From CAVWSM01 sp963798505 (GTDB taxonomy: Bacteria > Actinomycetota > Actinomycetes > Jiangellales > Jiangellaceae): a DNA stretch of 64,000 bases. Shown here piece after piece: positions 46,615-55,760 of this stretch. The first letter of the stretch is position 1. Each line of letters opens with the position of its first letter. The translations under genes were made by a program, and so were the position numbers. The notes beneath the pieces were generated by a model. It was not told the DNA's origin, searched no databases, and saw only the letters and a list, made by a program, of their open reading frames with translations. The stretch lies in contig CAWCTX010000009.1 in assembly GCA_963798505.1 (NCBI GenBank), positions 62,001 through 126,000 of the forward strand, written 5' to 3'.

Positions 46615-48408
46615 CTAGACGTCAAAGATGCCCGCGACCACGAGAACCACGCTGGTCGCAAGCAGAGCCGCCGCGGTGATGCGAGCCGCCCACGCGAGGA
46701 CCCGTCCAGCGGGCCCTTCCTGCGTGACCAGTGTGCTGGTGACCAGCAGGGCTACGCCAACCGCGAGTGCACCGGCGACGAGCAGGCCGCCATGATCCGC
46801 GTGCGCACCCACCGCAATGGCCAACAGTCCCGGACTGATCACCAAGGGGATCGCCACAGGAACGATCGCGGCGCCCAGGCCCGGCAACGCCGGCTCGGCA
46901 GAGGGTGGTCGGCGCACGAGCTGGGTTGCACCGACGACAGCACCGATCACGCCTGCGGCGATCCGCAGCGCCGGATCGCTCACGTCGACGGCCTCCGCGA
47001 AGGGCCCGCTCACGAGGGCGAGGGCAAGCACCACCGCTGCGCCTGCAACGCCTCCTAGTGCCGCAACGAGGGCCGCTCGCCGCCCGCCTTCGCCCCGTGG
47101 CACGCCGAACGCAGCCCGTGCCGGATTGATGGCCGCGAGAAGTGCGACGAACCACAGCCACTCGGACGGCGCCGACCTCGAACCGGCGGCGCCGATGCTG
47201 GTGGCTTCCACGATTGGCACCGTACGCAGCAGCGCCGCAAGAGCGTGCTGCTGATCGTCCATGCGTGTCTCGCCGCCAAGTAACCACGCACCCCGCACGC
47301 GATCAGGTTCGGCATAACTGCTCGCGTCGCTCGCTGACGCCTGGGCCTGGACTGCCAGTCCGGCGTTGCAGACCGCCCGCTCGGCAATCGGTGTCCGGAG
47401 GTCCGCGAGGCGAGGCTCGGCTTCCGCGACCAGCCACAACCCGGTCAGCGCCTCACCAATCACGCCGTACCCACCGCCGCGCGGCACCGGCGAACCGCGG
47501 ACCAACGCACCCCACGGCCCGAACCGCTGGCTCACCCACAGCACCTGACCGCCGAAGAGCTGTGCTTGCCGGCGACCGTAGGCGACCTCGCTGCCCGTCA
47601 ACGGTGCGTCGGCGCTGCGCTCGGGGAAGGCCGCGGTCTCGGCAAGCCCGTACGCCGCCCAGTGGTCAGGGACCGGTGGCCAGTAACCCTCGGCGTCGTC
47701 ACGCGGTCCGGCCAGATAGCTGCCGACGCGATCGGACGCCTCGCCCCACGGGCCACCGGGAAACAGCCGATGCAGCCGAGCCAGCGCCCAATAGGCCTCA
47801 CCCGTGTAGTACTTCGAGTACTGGCCCGGCACCGGTCGAGCGTTTTCGGAGTCGTAGTACGCGAGAACCGCGCCGGAGGGCTCGGTCTGCGCGACGAGGA
47901 ATCGGCCGAGCCGCTGCATCAGGTCGTCGTGCTGCCGGTCGCCCGTCGCGGCGCGGCGATCGACCAGCCCGGCCAGCAGCAACGCGCTGGCGCCCACCGG
48001 CGTCTCGCCCCGATAGCTGACGGCTGCCCAGCCGTCGCGTTCGATGAGCCGCGTCTGAGCCCATGCGAGCCCACGGTCGGCCGAGGCCAGCGCGCCTGGA
48101 AGTCCGGCCACGGCCGCCTGGTACAGCCCCATCGCCACACCCGCATGCCGGATCACGTTGTAGTCGCTGCTCGCGGCTGCGGTCTCTGCGTCGTACAGAT
48201 ACAGCCACCTGCCGTCTGACTGCTGGTTGCGGGCGAACCAGTCGACAGTCTCGCTCGCCGAGGAGCGGAGGGTCGCGACGGTCACTGTCGGGCAGCGTTC
48301 GGGCGGCGCAAGCGCCCCGAACATGACCACGAACGCGACCGACACGGCGACGATCGCCAGGCCGACGCGGCGTCCGATCCTGTTAGAAGCCTGCAACGAA
48401 CCCCTCAT
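46615..48408 (-). CDS. Terpene-cyclase-like toroid fused to a MarC-like membrane domain
   Basis: 597 residues. An N-terminal helix (GLAIVAVSVAFVVMFGAL) anchors or exports the protein. Residues about 45-390 form alpha/alpha-toroid repeats of the squalene-cyclase/prenyltransferase type (TVDWFARNQQSDGRWLYLYD, YTGEAYWALARLHRLFPGGP), without a clear DxDD catalytic motif. Residues about 415-597 carry five to six membrane helices whose order (WFVALLAAINPARAAFGVPR, PALRIAAGVIGAVVGATQLV, VPVAIPLVISPGLLAIAVGA) resembles MarC-family proteins. The start at 48408 is the second in-frame Met. Function unknown; the combination is unusual. Confidence 0.7.
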   Translation of the reverse strand: MRGSLQASNRIGRRVGLAIVAVSVAFVVMFGALAPPERCPTVTVATLRSSASETVDWFARNQQSDGRWLYLYDAETAAASSDYNVIRHAGVAMGLYQAAVAGLPGALASADRGLAWAQTRLIERDGWAAVSYRGETPVGASALLLAGLVDRRAATGDRQHDDLMQRLGRFLVAQTEPSGAVLAYYDSENARPVPGQYSKYYTGEAYWALARLHRLFPGGPWGEASDRVGSYLAGPRDDAEGYWPPVPDHWAAYGLAETAAFPERSADAPLTGSEVAYGRRQAQLFGGQVLWVSQRFGPWGALVRGSPVPRGGGYGVIGEALTGLWLVAEAEPRLADLRTPIAERAVCNAGLAVQAQASASDASSYAEPDRVRGAWLLGGETRMDDQQHALAALLRTVPIVEATSIGAAGSRSAPSEWLWFVALLAAINPARAAFGVPRGEGGRRAALVAALGGVAGAAVVLALALVSGPFAEAVDVSDPALRIAAGVIGAVVGATQLVRRPPSAEPALPGLGAAIVPVAIPLVISPGLLAIAVGAHADHGGLLVAGALAVGVALLVTSTLVTQEGPAGRVLAWAARITAAALLATSVVLVVAGIFDV

Positions 48409-48480
48409 ATGGCCACCAGCGCCGAAACCCGTCAGCAACATTCTCATGACCCGGCCAATCCAGCGGGTACGCGGCTCCGA

Positions 48481-49113
48481 ATGGATACCAGGAGAGTTGA
48501 CGCGACGGGGAAGGGATCTTCATGGCAGGCTCGCCTCGTGGCGAGCGACGGCCCTGGTTCCGTGCTCGACTCGCTGAGCAGCGAGGAGCTGCTGATGCGT
48601 GTCGGGCAGGGTGATGAGCGGGCTTTCGAGAAGGTGTACGACCGCATGGCCGGTCTCGTGCTGGGCGTTGCCCGGCGCGTCATTCGCAACCCGGCACAGG
48701 CGGAGGAAGTGACGCAGGAGGTCATGGTCGAGATCTGGCGTACGGCGACCCGCTTCGATCCGGAGCGCGGCTCGGCCTCGGCGTGGGTGCTTACGCTCGC
48801 CCACCGCCGGGCGGTCGACCGCGTCCGGTCCGCACAGGCGGCCACCGCGCGCGAGCAGCGAGCTGCGCTCGCGGCCGGACCCGGGCCCTACGACGAGGTC
48901 GCCGAGGCGGTCATCACCGAGAGCGAGCACGCGGAGGTGCGCAAGGCACTCGACTCGCTGTCCGCCGTGCAGCGTGAGGCCATCCAGCTGGCCTACTACC
49001 GCGGCTACACGCAGCAGCAGGTGGCCGACGAGCTCGGCGTACCGCTGGGTACGGTCAAAACCAGGCTGCGAGACGGCCTGCTCAAGCTTCGCGACGTGAT
49101 GGGGGTGACGTGA
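48481..49113 (+). CDS. sigK: ECF sigma factor, SigK-like
   Basis: 210 residues. Region 2 is FEKVYDRMAGLVLGVARRVI with EVTQEVMVEIWRTATRFDPE and GSASAWVLTLAHRRAVDRVR. Region 4 is LDSLSAVQREAIQLAYYRGY and TQQQVADELGVPLGTVKTRL. This is the SigK type controlled by RskA. The start is unsure: ATG at 48481, or GTG at 48538 without a 19-residue tail. It overlaps the anti-sigma gene by TGATG. Confidence 0.87.
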   Translation: MDTRRVDATGKGSSWQARLVASDGPGSVLDSLSSEELLMRVGQGDERAFEKVYDRMAGLVLGVARRVIRNPAQAEEVTQEVMVEIWRTATRFDPERGSASAWVLTLAHRRAVDRVRSAQAATAREQRAALAAGPGPYDEVAEAVITESEHAEVRKALDSLSAVQREAIQLAYYRGYTQQQVADELGVPLGTVKTRLRDGLLKLRDVMGVT

Positions 49114-49920
49114 TGGACGCGGCGATGCACGACCTCGCCGGCTCCTACGCTGTCGACGCCCTCGACCCGGACGAGATGCGAGCCTTCGAGGAGCATCTTC
49201 GTGAGTGCCCGCTGTGCACCGCCGAAGTGCGCTCGATGCGGGAGGCCCTGTCAGAGCTTGCCGTCGCGGGCGCGGTGACACCGCCACCGGCGATGCGCGC
49301 TGCGGTGATGGCCGAGATCGCGCGCACCCCGCAGGAGGCACCGGCCGTCGCGGCCGCGATCCCCGAGCCGCGGCACGCCCGGGTGCCGGAGGAGCCGGAG
49401 CCCGAGGTCGCCGAAGTGCGCGTGCTCCGCCCGACTCGCGAGCGGCGCTGGAAGCTGTGGACCGCCGGCCTCGCCGCGGCAACGGGTGTCGCGGCGGCCA
49501 CCGCCGCGGTCTTCGGCATCCGCGCCGCCGAGCTCTCCGACGAGCGCGACGAGCTGCTGGCCGAGGTGGGTTCCGTACGAGACGTGCTTTCCGCGCCGGA
49601 CGCCGAGGCCGTACGCGCTGACCTCGCGGGCGGGACCGCGACCATCGTGGCCGCGCCCTCGCTGGGGCGGTCGCTGCTGATCGGGCAGTCGGTGGGTGCG
49701 CCGCAGCAGGGCACCACCTACCAGGCATGGGTCATCGACGAGGAGGGCGCCGCATCGGCCGGCACCTTCGAGCCCAACGACTCCGGCCAGGTGCTCACGG
49801 AGCTTGCGGTCGCTGCCGATGCTCGGTGACACGATCGGCGTCACGGTCGAGCCCGACGGTGGCTCGCCACAGCCGACGAGCGACCCGATCCTCGCGGTGG
49901 AGCTCGGCCAGCAGGCCTGA
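49113..49920 (+). pseudogene. rskA: Anti-sigma-K factor RskA, +1 frameshift near the C-terminus
   Basis: The zinc anti-sigma motif (MHDLAGSYAVDALDPDEMRA, HLRECPLC), a membrane helix (LWTAGLAAATGVAAATAAVF) and the extracytoplasmic RskA domain (GTTYQAWVIDEEGAASAGTF) are intact. One extra base near 49821 ends the protein early at ELAVAADAR; the proper tail (LGDTIGVTVEPDGGSPQPTS to AVELGQQA) follows in the next frame to a TGA at 49920. About 32 residues of the outer domain would be lost. RskA holds SigK at the membrane until regulated proteolysis, so sigma binding may survive. Confidence 0.85.
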
Positions 49921-49922
49921 CC

Positions 49923-50414
49923 TCAGCGCTCCCCTGCGGCGCGCTGGGCGCGCCAGCGGTCGAAGACTGCCGGCAGCTCCGCGTGCAGGAACTCGAAGAA
50001 CTGCCGCGACTCCTCGAGCCGGGCCCCCGCGGCCGAGTCGCGGCCTACGACATCGACGCCCTCCTGCATGGCCTTGATCCACTTGACCAGCACGGCGTCT
50101 CTCCGCGTCACCGCTTCGTACCAGAGCCCCGGTGGCATCGCGTAGTGGTCGCGGCGCTCCCCCGGGTCGCGGCCGCGCTCGATCATGTGCACCTGGAGGA
50201 GATAGCGAACGGCGCCCGAGATGGCGGCCGGGCTGACCTGAAGCTGCCGGGCCAGCTCCGCAGCCGTCAGCTTGCCGCGCTCGGACACGAGCAGCAGCGC
50301 GAACACCCGGGCCGGCATGCGCGGGAGCCCTGCCTCGACAAGGTTGAGGGCGAACCGCTCGACGAAACGGTCCACCTCGCCGGGATCAGTGCCGCCACTC
50401 ACCTCGGCTGCCAC
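49923..50414 (-). CDS. MarR/GbsR-like transcriptional regulator
   Basis: 163 residues from a GTG at 50414. The winged helix is MPARVFALLLVSERGKLTAA with ELARQLQVSPAAISGAVRYL and the wing RDPGERRDHYAM. The C-terminal helices include a long dimerisation segment. Divergent from an ABC exporter operon; the palindrome at 50464-50481 is its probable operator. Likely a repressor of the exporter. Inducer unknown. Confidence 0.87.
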   Translation of the reverse strand: MAAEVSGGTDPGEVDRFVERFALNLVEAGLPRMPARVFALLLVSERGKLTAAELARQLQVSPAAISGAVRYLLQVHMIERGRDPGERRDHYAMPPGLWYEAVTRRDAVLVKWIKAMQEGVDVVGRDSAAGARLEESRQFFEFLHAELPAVFDRWRAQRAAGER

Positions 50415-50463
50415 GATCTGCCACCCCGCCCTCGGTGTTCATCGATCTTTGCGAATTCTTAAC

Positions 50464-50493
50464 GTTCACAACTTTGTGAACTCAGTGTAGGGT
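50464..50493 (+). promoter_or_regulatory. ABC exporter promoter with MarR operator
   Basis: TTCACA (50465-50470), a 17-base spacer and TAGGGT (50488-50493) place the transcript start at about 50500, next to the ATG at 50501, so the mRNA is leaderless. GTTCACAACTTTGTGAAC (50464-50481), inverted around a two-base centre, covers the -35 box. Confidence 0.72.
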
Positions 50494-50500
50494 CGAGACC

Positions 50501-51427
50501 ATGACAACCGCAATAGACGTGTCGGGCCTGGTCAAGACGTTCGGGCAGACCCGCGCACTCGACGGCCTCGACCTTTCCGTCAACGTCGGTGAAGTGCACG
50601 GGTTCCTGGGCCCCAACGGCTCCGGCAAGTCGACGACCATCCGCGTCCTCCTCGGGCTCCTGCGGTCCGACTCGGGCTCCGCCACCGTCCTGGGCAAAGA
50701 CCCGTGGCACGACGCGGTGGAGCTGCATCGCCGGCTGGCATACGTGCCCGGCGACGTCAGCCTCTGGCCCAGCCTGTCCGGCGGCGAGGTCATCGACCTG
50801 CTCGGCGACCTGCGCGGCGGCATCGACGCCAAGCGCCGCGACGACCTGCTGGAGAGGTTCGACCTTGATCCGACCAAGAAGGGCCGCACCTACTCCAAGG
50901 GCAACCGGCAGAAGGTCGCGCTCGTCGCAGCCCTCGCGTCCGACGTCGAGCTGTTCATCCTCGACGAGCCCACGTCCGGTCTCGACCCGCTGATGGAGGC
51001 GGTCTTCCAGGACTGCATCGCCGAGCTCAAGCAGCAGGGCAAGACCGTCCTGCTGTCCAGCCACATCCTGGCCGAGGTCGAAGCGCTGACCGACCGCGTG
51101 AGCATCATCCGACTCGGCCGCACGGTCGAGACCGGCAGCCTGGCCGAGCTGCGCCACCTCACCCGTACGTCGATCACCGTCGAGACGGGCCGGCCCCTCG
51201 TCGGGCTGGAGCAGCTGCCCGGCGTGCACGACGTCAAGACAGACAGCGCGCACGTGGCCTTCGACGTCGACACCGACGAGCTGAGCAACGTGCTCGAGCA
51301 CCTGACGCAGTTCCACGTACGGTCTCTCACCAGCACCCCGCCGACGCTGGAGGAGCTGTTCCTCCGGCACTACGGCGACGAGCTCGCGGTCGAGCGCGCC
51401 GATCACGAGAAGGCAGAGCTGCGATGA
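50501..51427 (+). CDS. ABC exporter ATP-binding protein
   Basis: 308 residues. Walker A GPNGSGKST, Walker B ELFILDEPTSGLDP and switch LLSSHILAEV are intact. The signature is YSKGNRQKV rather than LSGGQ, as is usual in this drug-exporter subfamily. The C-terminal domain (TPPTLEELFLRHYG) is typical of ATPases paired with large permeases. It is coupled to the permease by ATGA and controlled by the divergent MarR-like gene. Substrate unknown; antibiotic or lipid export is likely. Confidence 0.88.
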   Translation: MTTAIDVSGLVKTFGQTRALDGLDLSVNVGEVHGFLGPNGSGKSTTIRVLLGLLRSDSGSATVLGKDPWHDAVELHRRLAYVPGDVSLWPSLSGGEVIDLLGDLRGGIDAKRRDDLLERFDLDPTKKGRTYSKGNRQKVALVAALASDVELFILDEPTSGLDPLMEAVFQDCIAELKQQGKTVLLSSHILAEVEALTDRVSIIRLGRTVETGSLAELRHLTRTSITVETGRPLVGLEQLPGVHDVKTDSAHVAFDVDTDELSNVLEHLTQFHVRSLTSTPPTLEELFLRHYGDELAVERADHEKAELR

Positions 51428-53055
51428 CGCAGTTCACCGGCACGGGCCGGCTGGTGCGGCTGGCGCTGCGTCGCGACCGCATCCAGCTCCCGCTGTGGAT
51501 CATCGGCATCACGCTGGTCACGTGGTCGCTCGTGCCCAGCATCATCGACTTCTACCCGACCGAGGAGTCACGGGTCGAGCTCGCCATCTCGTCGGCCAAC
51601 AGCCCCGTGTCGCTCATGACCAACGGCCTCGTGTCAGGCACGAGCCTCGGGGCCACGGTTGCGGCCCAGGGTCTCCTCGCGCTGTTGCTCGGTGCGGCCT
51701 TCATGAGCACTCTGCTCGTCGTCCGGCACACGAGGCAGAACGAGGAGGCTGGACGGTCCGAGCTCATCGGCTCGGGCGTCGTCGGGAGGCACGCCACCCT
51801 CACCGCCGCGATCGTGGTGGCCATCGGGGCCAACGCCGTCCTTGGGCTGCTGACCACGCTCCTCCTCGTCGGCAATGACCTGCCGACCGACGGCTCCGTC
51901 GCGATGGGCGCGGCGGTCGCGGGCGTAGGCATCGCCTTCGCGGGCATCGCCGCCGTGAGCGCGCAGATCTTCGACGGCTCACGCGCGGCCAACGGCGCGG
52001 CGGCCGCGGCCATCGGCGTGGCATTCGTGCTGCGCGCCGCCGGTGACGCCACGGGAGAGGCCGTGGAGGGTGGCACCCGCGTGGTCAGCGGGTGGCTGTC
52101 CTGGCTGTCGCCGATGGGGTGGGCGCAGCAGATCCGCCCGTACGACGACAACGCCTGGTGGCTGCTCGGCTTGCTCGGAGTGTTCTGCGTCGCCGCCGTC
52201 GGGCTCGCGTTCCAGCTCACGCAGCATCGCGACGTCGGGGCGGGAATGCGCGCTCCGCGACCCGGACCGGCTCGCGCCCCGGCCGGCCTGCTCAGCCCGC
52301 TCGGCCTCGCGTGGCGGCTGCAGCGCGGAGTGCTGATCGGATGGGCGATCGGCATGGTCGTCCTTGGCGCCTTGTACGGCGGCATCGGCAACGAGATCGA
52401 GGACTTCGCATCCGACAGCGAGGCGACCTCCGACATCTTCGAGGACCTGGGCACCGTCGGCGCCAGCCTCACCGACAACTACTTCGCGGCCATCGTCGGG
52501 ATCTTCGGCATCGTCGTCGCCGGCTATGCCGTGCAGGCGCTCCTGCGGATGCGCGCGGAGGAATCCGGTGGCGGAGTCGAGTCGGTGCTCGCGACGTCGG
52601 TGAGCCGCCCGCGCTGGATGGGCAGCCACATCGTGATCGCGGTGCTGGGCACCACGCTGATCCTGGCGCTGGCCGGGGCAGCAGCGGGCTTCACTTACGG
52701 CCTGATCATCGACGACGTTGCGACCCAGACCGCCAAGATGACCGGTGCCGCGCTGGTGCAGGTGCCCGCCGCCCTAGCCGTCGCCGGGTTCGTGATCGCC
52801 GCGTTCGGCCTGCTCCCACGACGCGCGGTTGCCTTGGGCTGGGCCGCGTTCACGGTCGTTCTGGTCATCAGCCTGCTCGGCCCGGCGCTCGGCCTCTCGC
52901 AGGCGGTGCTCGATCTGTCGCCGTTCACCCACCTGCCCAAGGTGCCGGTGGTCGACGTGACAGTGCTGCCGCTGGTGGTGCTAGGCGTTGTCGCGACGGC
53001 GCTTGGCGCTCTCGGGATCACGGCGTTCCGCCGCCGCGACCTCGCACTCAACTGA
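51424..53055 (+). CDS. ABC exporter permease (tetronasin-exporter type)
   Basis: 543 residues with about twelve membrane helices in two six-helix halves. The N-terminal half has RRDRIQLPLWIIGITLVTWS and GAAFMSTLLVVRHTRQNEEA with GRSELIGSGVVGRHA; the second repeats this as LLRMRAEESGGGVESVLATS and RPRWMGSHIVIAVLG. This is the exporter-of-polyketide-antibiotics family. Co-translated with the ATPase. A strong terminator follows. Confidence 0.87.
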   Translation: MTQFTGTGRLVRLALRRDRIQLPLWIIGITLVTWSLVPSIIDFYPTEESRVELAISSANSPVSLMTNGLVSGTSLGATVAAQGLLALLLGAAFMSTLLVVRHTRQNEEAGRSELIGSGVVGRHATLTAAIVVAIGANAVLGLLTTLLLVGNDLPTDGSVAMGAAVAGVGIAFAGIAAVSAQIFDGSRAANGAAAAAIGVAFVLRAAGDATGEAVEGGTRVVSGWLSWLSPMGWAQQIRPYDDNAWWLLGLLGVFCVAAVGLAFQLTQHRDVGAGMRAPRPGPARAPAGLLSPLGLAWRLQRGVLIGWAIGMVVLGALYGGIGNEIEDFASDSEATSDIFEDLGTVGASLTDNYFAAIVGIFGIVVAGYAVQALLRMRAEESGGGVESVLATSVSRPRWMGSHIVIAVLGTTLILALAGAAAGFTYGLIIDDVATQTAKMTGAALVQVPAALAVAGFVIAAFGLLPRRAVALGWAAFTVVLVISLLGPALGLSQAVLDLSPFTHLPKVPVVDVTVLPLVVLGVVATALGALGITAFRRRDLALN

Positions 53056-53062
53056 GGGGGGC

Positions 53063-53121
53063 TTTCGACACAACGGCACCCGCCGTCGAACCTATCGACG
53101 CAGGGTGCCGTTGTGTCGAAA
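53063..53121. terminator. 19-base-pair bidirectional terminator
   Basis: TTTCGACACAACGGCACCC pairs perfectly with its complement at 53103-53121. The 21-base loop holds a second stem (CGTCGA/TCGACG). It lies between the rightward exporter operon and the leftward transglycosylase, serving both. Confidence 0.88.
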
Positions 53122-53125
53122 CGGG

Positions 53126-53789
53126 TCAGTACCAGTTGGTGGCGCGGGAGTGGCTCCAGGCCGCGCACGGCGAGCCGTACGAGTCGCGGATGTAGCCGAG
53201 GCCCCAGCGGATCTGCGTGACCGGGTTGTTCTGCCAGTCGCCGCCGACGCTGGCCATCTTGCTGCCCGGGCAGAGCCTGCGGGATCCCGTAGGCGCTGGA
53301 GCTCGGGTTGTCCGCCCGATAGTCCCAGTTGCTCTCCTTGGTCCAGAGCGAGTCGAGGCAGGACCACTGCCCGTCGCCCCAGCCGAACTCGGCGAGCATG
53401 GCGCGGCCGATGGCCTTGGCGCCCTGTGGTGTGCGGGACTCTTCGGCGGCGCGAGCGGCCGCTTGAGCGGCGGCCTGGCGCTCGGCCTCGATCCGCGCGG
53501 CCTCCTGAGCGGCAGCGGCAGCGGCCTCGGCGGCTGCCTTCGCCTCGGCGAGCTGGTTCTCCAGCGCGCCGGCCTCGGCGAACGCGGTCGTGACACCGGA
53601 GGCGTTGACGGGCTGGGCCCCGGCGGCCATGGGCGTGACGCGGGCCGGGTTGGCCAGGGCGCCCGCGGGATCGGTGCTGACAATCGCTGCGAAGGCGCAC
53701 ACCCCGGCAAGGGACAGGGCGGAACCGGTACGGGCAACAGTGCGGACAGTGGTGCGGCTGAGCAAGAAGTGCCTTCCGAAGGCCACCAC
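53126..53789 (-). pseudogene. Secreted transglycosylase-like protein, +1 frameshift
   Basis: A signal peptide (TVARTGSALSLAGVCAFAAI) is followed by an alanine/glutamate coiled coil (LENQLAEAKAAAEAAAAAAQ) and a C-terminal lysozyme-like domain (GRAMLAEFGWGDGQWSCLDS, WTKESNWDYRADNPSSSAYG). After GIPQALPG one extra base near 53264 moves the end (SKMASVGGDWQNNPVTQIRW to HSRATNWY) into the next frame. Repaired length is about 220 residues. The catalytic Glu in KESNWDY lies before the shift. It would remodel peptidoglycan outside the cell. The start (GTG at 53789) is uncertain. Confidence 0.82.
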
Positions 53790-54058
53790 CCCACGTCAGC
53801 GCGGCTGCTCCCACCTCCCGCCCGCAGGTCGACGCCCACGATCTCGGCGACGTGCGTGGTCCCGGCCCCGGATCAGTGCCGCGGGGCAAGCGGAGGTACG
53901 GGAGTCGGCCGACAGGGCGACCAGACGGCGCTACGGCCGCGAAAGCCCGTACTCTCGAGGTGCTTCGTTGTGCAACCATGCACAGACGGCGCCATGGAAT
54001 ACAAACTTGCTCAACGTGGCGTTCATCACGCCAAGGCGACAAATGCCGTTGATCACCC
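53790..54058. other. Gene-free stretch
   Basis: 269 bases upstream of the transglycosylase. No supported gene. I looked for a cyclic-di-AMP riboswitch, common before such genes, but could not match its conserved blocks. Confidence 0.4.
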
Positions 54059-55417
54059 TCAGCTGAGCGGGATCTCCTCCAGCATCTCGGTGACCAGCGC
54101 CGCGATCGGCGAGCGCTCGCTGCGGGTCAGCGTGACGTGCGCGAACAGCGGGTGACCCTTGAGCCGCTCGACGACCGCGACGACGCCGTCGTGCCGGCCG
54201 ACCCGCAGGTTGTCACGCTGAGCGACGTCGTGGGTGAGCACCACCTTGGAGTTGGTGCCGATGCGCGACAGCACGGTCAGCAGCACGTTGCGCTCCAGCG
54301 ACTGCGCCTCGTCGACGATCACGAACGCGTCATGCAGGGACCGGCCCCGGATGTGGGTCAGCGGGAGCACTTCGAGCATGCCCCGGTGCACGACCTCGTC
54401 GATCACCTCGTCGGTAGTGAGCGCACCCAGCGTGTCGAACACCGCCTGGGCCCAGGGGTTCATCTTCTCGGCCTCGTTGCCCGGGAGATAGCCGAGGTCC
54501 TGGCCGCCGACGGCGTACAGCGGTCGGAAGACGAGCACCTTGCGGTGCTGGCGACGCTCCAGCACGGCCTCCAGGCCGGCGCAGAGCGCGAGCGCGGACT
54601 TGCCGGTGCCGGCACGGCCGCCGAGGGACACGATGCCGATCTCGGGGTCGAGCAGCAGGTCGAGCGCGACGCGCTGCTCGGCCGAGCGCCCGCGCAGGCC
54701 GAACGCCTCGCGGTCGCCGCGGACGAGACGGACCTGCTTGCCAGGGGTGACGCGACCGAGGGCGCTACCCCGCTCGCTGTGCAGGACCAGGCCGGTGTGG
54801 CACGGCAGGTCGCGGGCGGCGTCGAGGTCGGCCACGCCCTCGTCGTAGAGCACGTCGAGCACGGCGGACGACGCGTCGACCTCGGCCATGCCCGTCCATC
54901 CGGACTCGATGACCGAGCCGGCGCGGTATTCCTCAGCCGCGAGCCCGACCGCGCTCGCCTTGACCCGCATCGGCAGGTCCTTGGAGACGAGGGTGACGTC
55001 GCGCCCCTCGGCCTTCAGGTTGCGCGCGACGGCGAGGATGCGCGAGTCGTTGTCCCAGCCCTTGTCGCGCGGCCGGAAGCCGGCGGGCAGCACGTCGGGG
55101 TCGGTGTGGTTGAGCTCGACGCGAACGGTGCCGCCGGTCGTGCCGACAGGTACGGGCTCGTCGAGCCGGCCATGGGCGATTCGCAGATCGTCGAGGAAGC
55201 GCAGCGCCGAGCGGGCGAAGAAGCCGAGCTCCGGGTGGTGCCGCTTGCCCTCGAGCTCGGTGATGACGACGACGGGCACGACGACCTCGTGCTCGTCGAA
55301 GCGCTTCAGGGCATAGGGATCGGAGAGGAGGACGCTCGTGTCGATGACGTAGGTGCGGCGCTTGCTCCGTCCTGAGCTGGCACCGCGCCGGTTCGAGCTC
55401 TTCTGGGTTGCAGCCAC
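54059..55417 (-). CDS. PhoH-family protein with N-terminal PIN domain
   Basis: 452 residues. Residues about 20-150 are a PIN RNase domain (TYVIDTSVLLSDPYALKRFD, TELEGKR, NDSRILAVA). Residues about 230-440 are the PhoH ATPase: Walker A LGGRAGTGKSALAL, PLYAVGGQDLGYLPGNEAEK and Walker B AFVIVDEAQSLERN. PhoH2 proteins couple RNase and helicase activities. GTG at 55417 follows GAGGAGGCGGAC. Intact. Confidence 0.9.
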   Translation of the reverse strand: MAATQKSSNRRGASSGRSKRRTYVIDTSVLLSDPYALKRFDEHEVVVPVVVITELEGKRHHPELGFFARSALRFLDDLRIAHGRLDEPVPVGTTGGTVRVELNHTDPDVLPAGFRPRDKGWDNDSRILAVARNLKAEGRDVTLVSKDLPMRVKASAVGLAAEEYRAGSVIESGWTGMAEVDASSAVLDVLYDEGVADLDAARDLPCHTGLVLHSERGSALGRVTPGKQVRLVRGDREAFGLRGRSAEQRVALDLLLDPEIGIVSLGGRAGTGKSALALCAGLEAVLERRQHRKVLVFRPLYAVGGQDLGYLPGNEAEKMNPWAQAVFDTLGALTTDEVIDEVVHRGMLEVLPLTHIRGRSLHDAFVIVDEAQSLERNVLLTVLSRIGTNSKVVLTHDVAQRDNLRVGRHDGVVAVVERLKGHPLFAHVTLTRSERSPIAALVTEMLEEIPLS

Positions 55418-55724
55418 GTCCGCCTCCTCGTGCCGGTCACGCGCGAGCGCGCTCCGGCCCTCTCGCGCCTCGGGTTGACCGGGACCGGGCCCTTACGGGC
55501 CGGGTGCCGGCCCACCTTCCGCGCGGACCGAGTGATGACGCGGTCTGCAGCACGTCGGACGAGCCTCCCGTGGCGACGGGCTTCCCCACCCGTCGTCAGA
55601 GCAAACGCTACGCCCGGGCACCCGCAATGACGGCTGCGACGCGCTAACGGGCGATTTCGCCAGCGTGAACTTATACACGGGGGCTCCGCCCCCGTGAACC
55701 CCGAAGAACCGCGCGCCCCGCTCC
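55418..55724. other. Gene-free stretch
   Basis: Between the divergent phoH and ArsR genes. It holds the ribosome site of phoH, arginine-rich chance frames and the hairpin at 55676-55696. No gene or RNA recognised. Confidence 0.5.
55676..55696. repeat. Second GGGGGCTCCGCCCCC hairpin
   Basis: CACGGGGGC, loop TCC, GCCCCCGTG: a perfect nine-base stem sharing its 15-base core with the hairpin at 12929-12949. It could end transcripts entering this gap. Confidence 0.65.
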
Positions 55725-55760
55725 TGGACGCATACCTGCGTAATCGCTAACGTTAGCGAT
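55725..55760 (+). promoter_or_regulatory. Promoter and palindromic operator of the ArsR/M23 operon
   Basis: TGGACG (55725-55730), 17 bases, TAACGT (55748-55753). ATCGCTAACGTTAGCGAT (55743-55760) is a perfect 18-base palindrome ending on the base before the ATG, so the -10 box lies inside the operator and the mRNA is leaderless. Confidence 0.75.

Noticed and set aside
53790..54058. Cyclic-di-AMP (ydaO-type) riboswitch before the transglycosylase
   Set aside because: The position is right, but I could not match the conserved blocks or pseudoknots.
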